A stretch of DNA of 32,474 nucleotides, from contig CAMAUL010000036.1 of assembly GCA_945861405.1 (NCBI GenBank), positions 1 to 32,474 of the forward strand. Direction: 5' to 3'. The notes beneath the pieces were generated by a model. The model saw only the letters and a list, made by a program, of their open reading frames with translations. It did no database searches and was not told the origin of the DNA. How positions within the stretch are numbered: the stretch's first letter is position 1; every line of letters begins with the position of its first letter. Made by a program: the position numbers and the translations under genes. Shown piece by piece: positions 25,884-32,474 of this stretch. The DNA is from Candidatus Methylobacter oryzae (GTDB taxonomy: Bacteria > Pseudomonadota > Gammaproteobacteria > Methylococcales > Methylomonadaceae).

Positions 25884-25946
25884 AATTATATTTACAATTT
25901 ATTCATAAAAACCATGCGGTTATATTTTTCAATAGTGATCATCTTG

Positions 25947-26000
25947 GCTTTAGCCCACTTATAACACACAATTACTTAGCGTTATAAACTGGGCGAAAGC
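25947..26000. repeat. inverted repeat upstream of the ATPase operon
   Basis: GCTTTAGCCCACTTATAAC (25947-25965) pairs with GTTATAAACTGGGCGAAAGC (25981-26000) with few mismatches around a 15-base loop. It lies in the 203-base gap between the divergent ATPase gene and the DUF4160 remnant; nothing coding is seen there. Confidence 0.55.
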
Positions 26001-26086
26001 AAAGGATAGTGGGTACAGTGTATCGTTTTCAATCTTAAATCTGAAATGAATTTAGTTTAAAAACATCAAGGATTAAACTGAATAAT

Positions 26087-26320
26087 ATGCAAGTCAGACA
26101 TGAGAAACAGTTTTCAGACAGCTTTACACATGTCAATTGCCCCTCCGCTCTTAGCCTAACTCAGTCGGTTCATACACTTGAGATAATGGAAGGTAAATTG
26201 CCACGGCGTGCGCTTAACTTGGTTTTGGATTGTGCGGAATTGCATCGTGACGAATTATTGAGCTATTGGGATAAATGCCGTATTCATCAACAGCCGGATA
26301 AAATAGAGCCATTACCCTAA
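26087..26320 (+). pseudogene. DUF4160 gene with replaced N-terminus
   Basis: The last 47 residues (TLEIMEGKLPRRALNLVLD, AELHRDELLSYWDK, DKIEPLP) are a good match to the C-terminal half of DUF4160 proteins. The first 30 residues (MQVRHEKQFSDSF...) do not contain the family's N-terminal part with its PPHFHA-type motif, and I could not find that motif in other frames upstream. The gene seems to have lost its 5' end. DUF4160 commonly pairs with DUF2442, which follows here 12 bases later. Confidence 0.65.
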
Positions 26321-26332
26321 TGGAGAGTTTTT

Positions 26333-26587
26333 ATGTATTACGATGTTATTGACGCGCGAGTCATTGGCGAATTAGCCTTTGAGGTTCGTTTTTCGGATGG
26401 ATTAAGCGGAAAGGTTCGGTTTTTGCCGTCTTATCTGTTCGGGGTGTTTGAGAAGCTCAAAAATCCGGATTTTTTTAACCAGCTTAAAGTAACCGATAGT
26501 TTTGTATCATGGAGTGATGAAATCGATCTTGCACCGGATAGTATGTATCGGGCAATTTCGCAAACAGGCGAATGGCTGTTATCTTGA
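26333..26587 (+). CDS. DUF2442 family protein
   Basis: The 84 residues show the DUF2442 plan: VIDARVIGELAFEVRFSDG, GKVRFLP, FFNQLKV and SWSDEIDLAPDSMY. DUF2442 proteins have been proposed as antitoxin-like partners of DUF4160; the function is not established. It starts 12 bases after the DUF4160 remnant behind a GGAG site, so the pair was one operon. It converges with the Fic gene, 35 bases away. Confidence 0.85.
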   Translation: MYYDVIDARVIGELAFEVRFSDGLSGKVRFLPSYLFGVFEKLKNPDFFNQLKVTDSFVSWSDEIDLAPDSMYRAISQTGEWLLS

Positions 26588-26622
26588 AATGTAATAGTTC
26601 AGACTTAACTTGGCACACCCCT

Positions 26623-27510
26623 TTAATTCCGCTTGGCAGCCTCATAAAAAAGCCTAACCAATGGCACATAGCGGCCATGCTTCATTGCGTGTTGCATCGC
26701 AGCGTAATACATCGCCCTATTCTCACCATCAAATACCGGCGGCATTAATCGGGCATTCAAGCACTGCGCCATAACCAAAGCACGCCCCACACGCCCATTA
26801 CCGTCGCCGAACGGATGGATTAGAATAAAATAAGCATGTGCTTTGGCGATAGCTTCCAGCGTGGCGGACTTGGCCTCTTTATATACCCATCGGTTCATTT
26901 CTTCTTCAATATCTTCCGGCTCAGTGGTTCGCACGCCGTCCAATTGCCCCATTACACGGGTCTTGGTGGAATAAAATCCGGCATGGTCATAAACACCGCG
27001 CATAAAATCGGCATGCAGGTTTTTGATGCTCTGTTCGGTGACCGGCATCGACTCGCCATGTTCGACAATTTTCTGCCAGAGTTGCTTATGCGTGATAAAA
27101 GCGTTAAAGCCTTCAAGAAAAGCCTGCCGGTTTATATTCTTAGGCAGCGTCTTTTCGTCAATAATCTTATCGAAATCCGCTTTCGCCATATCGGTTTCGA
27201 TTTCAATCGTGCCATAACTCAAGCGGCGTAGAAACGGCAAAAACAGCGCTTCGTTGTGAACCATGTCATCCGGCAACAAAACTGCTGCAAAGCTTTGTTT
27301 GGGCGCATCCCACTCAGGAATCAGAAAATGCTGGCAATACAACACATCAATATCCAGGCGACACTTGGCAGAGATCGACTCAGGCTTCTGCCGCCAGTTG
27401 AGCAGCGTTCTCCTTGAAATGCCAATAGCTTCCGCAAGTTTTGTCGAATAAAAAAACGCAGATTGGAGCTGATCAAGCTTATCTATAATAGATATATCAT
27501 TGTATTTCAT
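26623..27510 (-). CDS. Fic domain protein with N-terminal HTH
   Basis: The C-terminal Fic domain has a complete active-site motif HPFGDGNGR beginning near residue 232, which in the family transfers AMP or another phosphate-linked group from a nucleotide to a target protein. The N-terminus holds a helix-turn-helix (LAEAIGISRRTLLNWRQKP, about residues 20-40), so DNA binding or self-regulation is plausible. I see no clear [S/T]xxxE[G/N] inhibitory motif. The ATG at 27510 (MKYNDISIIDKL) is preferred over an in-frame start 24 bases upstream. No small antitoxin gene accompanies it. It may belong to the adjacent accessory island. Confidence 0.88.
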   Translation of the reverse strand: MKYNDISIIDKLDQLQSAFFYSTKLAEAIGISRRTLLNWRQKPESISAKCRLDIDVLYCQHFLIPEWDAPKQSFAAVLLPDDMVHNEALFLPFLRRLSYGTIEIETDMAKADFDKIIDEKTLPKNINRQAFLEGFNAFITHKQLWQKIVEHGESMPVTEQSIKNLHADFMRGVYDHAGFYSTKTRVMGQLDGVRTTEPEDIEEEMNRWVYKEAKSATLEAIAKAHAYFILIHPFGDGNGRVGRALVMAQCLNARLMPPVFDGENRAMYYAAMQHAMKHGRYVPLVRLFYEAAKRN

Positions 27511-27633
27511 AATAACTACTCTTATTGATCGCATTTTTAACTAGGGTAACAAAAGCGGGAAACAAATTCAATATAACTTAAATAGTTTCCCACTATGGTT
27601 TCTCAGGCACACAGTCTCAAAACCGCAGTGGTA

Positions 27634-27664
27634 GTTGAAAACAATCGGACTATCCCCCATGCTA
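27634..27664 (+). promoter_or_regulatory. sigma-32-type heat-shock promoter of clpB
   Basis: GTTGAAA (27634-27640) and CCCCATGCTA (27655-27664) match the RpoH consensus CTTGAAA and CCCCATnT, with 14 bases between the boxes. The predicted start, near 27672, is about 30 bases before the clpB ATG. Confidence 0.8.
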
Positions 27665-27700
27665 GTAATATCTAAAAAACTCTTCTATGAGGCAACTATT

Positions 27701-30277
27701 ATGCGTATGGACAAATTAACCAGCATGTTTCAAACGGCTTTGGCGGATGCACAGAGCATGGCCTTGGGCAAAGACCATCAATTCATCGAGCCGACCCATT
27801 TGATGCTGGCCTTGCTGGATCAGCAGGGCGGCAGCATCCGGCCATTGCTGGCCCAGATGGGTATCAATACGCAGTTGCTGCGCACCGAACTGGTTAGGGA
27901 ACTGGAGCGTATTGCAACGGTCAGCGGTTCCGGCGGCGATGTGCAGATTTCCAATGAGTTAACCCGGTTGCTGAACTTGACCGATAAGCTGGCGCAAAAG
28001 CGCAACGACTCGTTCATTTCCAGTGAGCTGTTCTTGTTGGCGGCTTTTGATGAAAAAGGCCTGCTTCAGGACTTGCTCAAAAAAGCCGGGGTCACCAAGC
28101 AGGCGGTGGAAAAAGCCATCGATGCGATGCGCGGCGGCCAGCCGGTCGATGATGCCAATGCCGAAGAGCAGCGTCAGGCCTTGAAAAAATACACCATTGA
28201 TCTGACCGAACGCGCGGAACAAGGCAAGCTCGATCCTGTGATCGGGCGGGACGACGAGATACGCCGGACGATCCAGGTTTTACAGCGGCGCACCAAAAAC
28301 AACCCGGTGCTGATCGGCGAACCAGGCGTCGGCAAGACGGCGATTGTTGAAGGTCTGGCGCAACGCATCGTCAATGGCGAAGTGCCGGAAGGCATCAAGG
28401 GCAAGCGGGTATTGGCGCTGGATATGGCTGGGTTGATTGCCGGAGCCAAGTTTCGCGGCGAATTCGAGGAGCGACTGAAAGCGGTGTTAAACGATCTTGC
28501 CAAGCAGGAAGGTCAGGTGATTTTGTTTATCGACGAGCTGCACACCATGGTCGGCGCGGGCAAGGCGGAAGGCGCAATGGATGCGGGCAATATGCTCAAA
28601 CCGGCTCTGGCGCGCGGCGAATTGCATTGTGTGGGCGCAACGACGCTGGATGAATACCGCAAATACGTCGAAAAAGATGCGGCCCTGGAGCGCCGTTTCC
28701 AAAAGGTGCTGGTTGACGAGCCGTCGGTCGAAGATACGGTGGCGATTTTGCGCGGCCTGAAGGAAAAATACGAGGTGCATCACGGCGTCGATATTACCGA
28801 CCCGGCCATCATTGCGGCGGCAAATCTGTCCTACCGTTACATCGCCGACCGGCAGCTACCGGATAAGGCCATCGACCTGATCGACGAAGCGGCCAGCCGT
28901 ATCCGGATGGAAATCGACTCCAAGCCGGAGGAAATGGACAAACTGTATCGGCGTTTGATTCAGTTAAAAATCGAGCAGGTCGCGCTTAAGAAAGAAGCCG
29001 ATGCCGCGTCCAAAAAACGCCTGGAAATTCTGGAAGAAGAAATCGCCGATCTGGAAAAAGAATATTCCGAACTGGAAGAAATCTGGAAAGCGGAAAAAGC
29101 CTCGTTACAGGGTTCGGCATCGATTAAAGAAAAGTTGGAGCAGGCCAGAACCGAACTGGAAGCGGCCAGCCGCGCCAATGATCTGGCGAAGATGTCCGAG
29201 TTGCAGTACGGCATTATTCCGGCGCTGGAAAAACAGCTGCATTCAGCCGCACCGGCCGAAGCGCAGAAAATGACCTTGTTGCGCAACAAGGTCACCGAAG
29301 AGGAAATCGCCGAAGTGGTGTCGAAATGGACTGGTATTCCGGTGTCGAAAATGATGGAGGGCGAGCGCGACAAGCTGCTGCGCATGGAAGAGCAGCTCAG
29401 CAAGCGGGTGATCGGCCAGGAGGAAGCGCTGAAAGCAGTCAGCAATGCGATCCGCCGTTCCAGGGCCGGGTTATCCGACCCGAACCGTCCCAACGGTTCA
29501 TTCCTGTTTTTGGGGCCGACTGGCGTCGGTAAAACCGAATTGTGCAAGGCGCTGGCCGAGTTTATGTTCGACACGCCCGATGCGATGGTGCGCATCGACA
29601 TGTCCGAGTTTATGGAAAAGCATTCGGTGGCGCGTCTGATCGGTGCGCCTCCGGGTTATGTCGGTTATGAAGAAGGCGGATACCTGACCGAACTGGTCAG
29701 GCGCAAACCGTATTCGGTCATTTTGCTGGACGAAATCGAAAAAGCCCATCCCGATGTATTCAACATCCTGTTGCAGGTGCTGGACGATGGCCGCTTGACC
29801 GACGGGCAAGGGCGGACGGTCGATTTCAGGAACACCATTATCGTGATGACTTCCAACCTCGGCTCGGACATCATCCAATCGCTGTCCGGCGAGGCGCTGT
29901 ATTCGGTCATGAAAGCGGCGGTCATGGACATCGTCAGCACCAAGTTCCGCCCCGAATTCATCAACCGGATCGATGAAGCAGTAGTGTTCCATTCCTTGGG
30001 TCGCGGGCAGATTCGCGCCATTTCCGGCATTCAAATCGAATACTTGCGCAAACGTTTGCAGGATCGCGAGATCGGTTTTGAAATTACCGAAGAGGCATTG
30101 GATTTGTTAGGCGAGGCGGGCTTCGATCCGGTTTACGGCGCAAGGCCGATGAAGCGCGCTATTCAGCAACAGCTGGAAAACCCGCTGGCTCAAAAGATAC
30201 TGGCAGGGGATTTTGTCGCCGGGGATACCATCAAAGTCGATGTTGAACATGAGACGTTGCGGTTTTTGAAGGGTTAA
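27701..30277 (+). CDS. clpB: ATP-dependent chaperone ClpB
   Basis: ClpB is the hexameric AAA+ disaggregase that works with DnaK to rescue aggregated proteins. I take the ATG at 27701 ([17 protein letters not shown]), which aligns with E. coli ClpB and has GAGG upstream; a TTG at 27635 would lie inside the -35 box of the promoter. The 858 residues (E. coli 857) comprise the Clp N domain, AAA-1 with Walker A K212 (GEPGVGKT), the coiled-coil M domain (about 400-520), and AAA-2 with K611 (GPTGVGKT). It is monocistronic and followed by an inverted-repeat element. Confidence 0.97.
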   Translation: MRMDKLTSMFQTALADAQSMALGKDHQFIEPTHLMLALLDQQGGSIRPLLAQMGINTQLLRTELVRELERIATVSGSGGDVQISNELTRLLNLTDKLAQKRNDSFISSELFLLAAFDEKGLLQDLLKKAGVTKQAVEKAIDAMRGGQPVDDANAEEQRQALKKYTIDLTERAEQGKLDPVIGRDDEIRRTIQVLQRRTKNNPVLIGEPGVGKTAIVEGLAQRIVNGEVPEGIKGKRVLALDMAGLIAGAKFRGEFEERLKAVLNDLAKQEGQVILFIDELHTMVGAGKAEGAMDAGNMLKPALARGELHCVGATTLDEYRKYVEKDAALERRFQKVLVDEPSVEDTVAILRGLKEKYEVHHGVDITDPAIIAAANLSYRYIADRQLPDKAIDLIDEAASRIRMEIDSKPEEMDKLYRRLIQLKIEQVALKKEADAASKKRLEILEEEIADLEKEYSELEEIWKAEKASLQGSASIKEKLEQARTELEAASRANDLAKMSELQYGIIPALEKQLHSAAPAEAQKMTLLRNKVTEEEIAEVVSKWTGIPVSKMMEGERDKLLRMEEQLSKRVIGQEEALKAVSNAIRRSRAGLSDPNRPNGSFLFLGPTGVGKTELCKALAEFMFDTPDAMVRIDMSEFMEKHSVARLIGAPPGYVGYEEGGYLTELVRRKPYSVILLDEIEKAHPDVFNILLQVLDDGRLTDGQGRTVDFRNTIIVMTSNLGSDIIQSLSGEALYSVMKAAVMDIVSTKFRPEFINRIDEAVVFHSLGRGQIRAISGIQIEYLRKRLQDREIGFEITEEALDLLGEAGFDPVYGARPMKRAIQQQLENPLAQKILAGDFVAGDTIKVDVEHETLRFLKG

Positions 30278-30279
30278 TT

Positions 30280-30434
30280 CTAAATACCGCAGTTGGAGCG
30301 TGTGGAAGCCGTTCGTGCTGAGCTTGTCGAAGCATGAGCGGCTTTCACACACCCTCCTCATTCCAAAATCCCGCTCACCCTTCGACAAGCTCAGGGCGAA
30401 CGGAATTTTAGAATGTTCAACTGCGTTTTTAGGG
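30280..30434. repeat. inverted-repeat element between clpB and pmbA
   Basis: Two arms of about 33 bases (30309-30341 and 30371-30403) share the core GAGCTTGTCGAAG and pair with few mismatches. The complementarity extends outwards: CTAAATACCGCAGTTG at 30280 against CAACTGCGTTTTTAG at 30418-30432. As a long stem between convergent genes it may stop transcription both ways. Inner arms match the repeat at 18151. Confidence 0.75.
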
Positions 30435-30504
30435 TAAGGCTCGAGAAGATAGAACCCTTCCCAAACAGACCAAAGCAACACAAAGGCGTTGCCCAAGTCG
30501 CTGC

Positions 30505-31836
30505 CTATTCCCCAGCAATCGACATCCGCTCGACCAGTATCGAACCGGTACGGACATTGCCGCGATAATCGATGTCATTGCCCACGGCGACGATATTTTT
30601 CAACATGTCTTTCAGGTTACCGGCAATGGTGATTTCCTCAACCGGATATTGAATCTCGCCGTTTTCCACCCAAAACCCGGCGGCTCCGCGCGAATAATCG
30701 CCGGTCACCATATTGACCCCCTGCCCCATCAGCTCGGTGACCAGCAAGCCGGTGCCCAGTTCTTTTAACAGACCCTGATAATCCAGCTTGCCCGGATCGA
30801 TGGTTAAATTATGTACGCCACCGGCATTGCCGGTGCTGCGCAATCCCAGTTTGCGGGCGGAATAAGTGCTCAACACATAGCCGCGCAAAACACCGCCGCT
30901 GACGATGTCGCGTGTTTGGGTGGCGACGCCTTCGCCGTCATACGCGCTGCTGCCCAAAGCGCCTTTTATAAGGGGCAACTCGTGGATGCGGACGAATTCG
31001 GGGAGCACTTGGGTATCCAATGCGTCCAGCAAGAATGACGATTTTCGGTACAGATTGCCGCCGCTGATAGCGCCGATAAACGAACCGAGCAGACTGGAAG
31101 CGGTTTCCGCGCAATACAGCACCGGACACTGCCGTGTGCTTAGGCTGCGCCCCTCTAAACGCCGGAGCGTCCGCTCGGCAGCTTTGTTGCCCACATCGAC
31201 AGCCGATTCCAGATTGAGCGCGTTTCTTGCCACGGTGTACCAGTAATCGCGCTGCATACTGTCGCCGCGTTGCGCCAATACCGAACAGCTCAAGGAATGA
31301 CGGGTTGAGGCGTAGCCCTGAAGGAAGCCCAGCGAATTACCCATCACCCGGATACCCTGATGCGTATCGACCGAAGCCCCTTCGGAATTGCTGATTTCGG
31401 CATGGTAAGAACGCGCCGCATCTTCGCATTCAATGGCCAGCGCAATCGCCCCATCGACACCGACATCCCACGGGTGGTTAAGATCAAGATCGGGGAATTC
31501 GGTAGCCAGCAGCTCCAGTTCCGGCAAACCTGAAAACTCGTCTTCGCTGGTGTAACGGGCAATGCTGCATGCCGCGCTGACCGTTTCCTTGATCGACGCG
31601 GGCGACAGATCCGTGGTGCTGGCAGAGCCTTTGCGCCTGCCGAAATAAACGGTCACGCCCAGCCCCTGGTCGCAATGATGCTCGATGGTTTCTACATCGC
31701 CCAGACGCACCGATACCGATAAGCCGTTTTCCTGGCTCAGGCCAGCTTCTGCGGCGCTGGCACCCTGTTTTACGGCTTCGTCCAGTATGTCCTGGACGGT
31801 GTTTTTTAAGCGGTTGATTTGTTCGTTATTTTGCAC
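30505..31836 (-). CDS. pmbA: metalloprotease-related protein PmbA (TldE)
   Basis: PmbA forms a heterodimer with TldD that matures microcin B17 and degrades CcdA in E. coli; the physiological substrate here is unknown. The 443 residues match the U62 family throughout, including LSVSVRLGDVETIEHHCDQGLGVTV near the N-terminus, the SSAYDGEGVATQTRDIVSGG and RSTGNAGGVHNL boxes, and GDYSRGAAGFWVENGEIQYP. The catalytic HExxxH belongs to TldD and is absent, as expected. It converges with clpB and lies downstream of the DUF2283 gene. Confidence 0.95.
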   Translation of the reverse strand: MQNNEQINRLKNTVQDILDEAVKQGASAAEAGLSQENGLSVSVRLGDVETIEHHCDQGLGVTVYFGRRKGSASTTDLSPASIKETVSAACSIARYTSEDEFSGLPELELLATEFPDLDLNHPWDVGVDGAIALAIECEDAARSYHAEISNSEGASVDTHQGIRVMGNSLGFLQGYASTRHSLSCSVLAQRGDSMQRDYWYTVARNALNLESAVDVGNKAAERTLRRLEGRSLSTRQCPVLYCAETASSLLGSFIGAISGGNLYRKSSFLLDALDTQVLPEFVRIHELPLIKGALGSSAYDGEGVATQTRDIVSGGVLRGYVLSTYSARKLGLRSTGNAGGVHNLTIDPGKLDYQGLLKELGTGLLVTELMGQGVNMVTGDYSRGAAGFWVENGEIQYPVEEITIAGNLKDMLKNIVAVGNDIDYRGNVRTGSILVERMSIAGE

Positions 31837-31864
31837 TGTGTTCTCTAATTCTGTGTAGAAAAAT

Positions 31865-31885
31865 GGTGCGCAATGCGCACCCTAC
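31865..31885 (-). repeat. GTAGG-headed REP palindrome
   Basis: On the minus strand it reads GTAGGGTGCGCATTGCGCACC, with a perfect GGTGCGCA/TGCGCACC stem. It separates pmbA from the DUF2283 gene. Confidence 0.7.
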
Positions 31886-31896
31886 ATGGATGTTTT

Positions 31897-32103
31897 TTAG
31901 GCTACTTGCCGATTTATCTGCTGGAATGAAACTTCATTAATATTTGCCTGTAATTTTGCGTGTTCAATGGTCATTCCAATCAAATTACCATCTTCATCCA
32001 AGTCCAGATAAATATTTTCATTGATTTCTTTAGTCTCGAAAACCGGATGTTCCGAGAACTCCAGCAATGCGGTATCAGTATCTTCAAAATACTTAATTTT
32101 CAT
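31897..32103 (-). CDS. DUF2283 family protein
   Basis: Start taken at ATG 32103 (MKIKYFEDTDTALLEFS), preceded by GAGGG, giving 68 residues; the 25 residues upstream in the longer frame lack family character. DUF2283 features are YLDLDEDGNLIGMTIEHA and an EVSFQQI end. It is diverged from the copy at 19780. Function unknown. The two tiny membrane ORFs just upstream are on the same strand, so the three may form a unit. Confidence 0.8.
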   Translation of the reverse strand: MKIKYFEDTDTALLEFSEHPVFETKEINENIYLDLDEDGNLIGMTIEHAKLQANINEVSFQQINRQVA

Positions 32104-32131
32104 GGCACTGCCCTCAACAAAAGAAGCCCCA

Positions 32132-32239
32132 TTATTTTGATTCGTGATCCTTAAAATCTTGATAAGAATCCCAGGCAAAATAACTGATTAAAGCGACAAA
32201 AACGGTAGCTATCAAAAACATGATAATAGTATTAAACAT
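32132..32239 (-). CDS. tiny single-pass membrane protein
   Basis: A 35-residue frame (MFNTIIMFLIATVFVALISY then FAWDSYQDFKDHESK) has one strong membrane helix and a charged C-terminus. AAAGGAGTT lies seven bases before the ATG. It overlaps the stop of the preceding tiny ORF by eight bases. No family recognised. Confidence 0.6.
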   Translation of the reverse strand: MFNTIIMFLIATVFVALISYFAWDSYQDFKDHESK

Positions 32240-32324
32240 CGATCAACTCCTTTATCAATTTCTTGATAAGACGATACTGGTAAACAATAAAAATACTGAC
32301 GCCCACTATGGCCAGCAACGCCAT
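32232..32324 (-). CDS. tiny membrane protein overlapping the next ORF
   Basis: A 30-residue frame (MALLAIVGVSIFIVYQYRLI then KKLIKELIDV) is hydrophobic for about 16 residues, then basic. An AGAGG sits about nine bases upstream of its ATG. Its ribosome site for the downstream gene is inside its own coding sequence, which fits translational coupling. No family recognised; it is short enough to be fortuitous. Confidence 0.45.
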   Translation of the reverse strand: MALLAIVGVSIFIVYQYRLIKKLIKELIDV

Positions 32325-32395
32325 AAGGGAACCTCTATTAATTACAATTTAGACCAGCTTACTGCGAAGACGCTGAAATTTTTTTGAATTTCCCC

Positions 32396-32413
32396 CAAAA
32401 TGTAAGCATTTTG
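32396..32413. repeat. short hairpin upstream of the tiny membrane ORFs
   Basis: CAAAATG-TAAG-CATTTTG is a perfect 7-bp stem with a four-base loop in the leader of the minus-strand genes. Nothing else is recognised up to the window end. Confidence 0.4.
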
Positions 32414-32474
32414 AGGTCAACTTTTGCTGAAAGCGCTCGTTACTGAAGGATTTCTCCTTTTTTATGCGACTACA

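Noticed and set aside
27635..27700. Longer clpB start at TTG 27635
   Set aside because: Lies in the -35 box of the heat-shock promoter, adds residues foreign to ClpB, and ATG 27701 aligns with E. coli.
28960..29601. 213-codon minus-strand frame within clpB
   Set aside because: Ser/Ala-rich antisense translation of the ClpB M domain and AAA-2; no independent support.
32350..32474. Minus-strand frame open from the window edge (about 40 codons)
   Set aside because: Lys/Ser-rich translation with no family resemblance, crossing two hairpins; cannot be supported.

Overview
The window is a stretch of a gammaproteobacterial chromosome. ZapD, YacG, a pilB-pilC-pilD-coaE cluster and ValRS, UvrB and ClpB proteins close to the E. 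coli ones point to that class. A methanotroph-type lineage (Methylococcales) is my guess from the repeat-rich intergenic DNA and the AMP-phosphorylase-like gene; nothing in the window proves it. I see no rRNA, tRNA or CRISPR array.

Layout. 0.1-0.65 kb: a RelB/YafQ-type toxin-antitoxin pair. 0.7-3.7 kb: valS, carrying two in-frame copies of a palindromic repeat. 3.8-9.5 kb: a co-directional block of type IV pilus genes (pilB, pilC, pilD) followed by coaE, zapD and yacG. 9.6-10.9 kb: a free-standing GIY-YIG endonuclease gene lodged before ssb. 11.1-14.5 kb: a calcium-binding-type protein, an ASCH-domain protein, a membrane acyltransferase and a HupE/UreJ protein. 14.6-17.4 kb: a PRPP-synthetase-like gene and an AMP/thymidine-phosphorylase-like gene. 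17.6-18.6 kb: tag and a glyoxalase-I-like gene. 18.7-20.4 kb: antitoxin-like fragments, a small secreted protein, DUF2283 and hicBA. 20.5-24.2 kb: a class I aminotransferase and uvrB, divergent around a composite palindromic element. 24.2-27.5 kb: an accessory island with an AAA ATPase plus DUF4276 pair, a decayed DUF4160 gene with DUF2442, and a Fic protein. 27.6-30.3 kb: clpB behind a sigma-32-type promoter. 30.5-32.3 kb: pmbA, a second DUF2283 gene and two overlapping tiny membrane-protein ORFs.

The housekeeping backbone (translation, pilus export, CoA synthesis, division, DNA repair, protein disaggregation) is interrupted by small mobile or selfish modules and by several repeat families. 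The most unusual signals are: the repeat that has entered valS twice in the same reading frame; a recurring architecture in which short stems of these repeats carry GGA in the loop on the + strand, like CsrA/RsmA RNA sites; the translationally coupled ATPase + TOPRIM-like DUF4276 pair, a plausible defence system; and the phosphorylase plus PRPP-synthetase pair, a possible nucleotide-salvage module.
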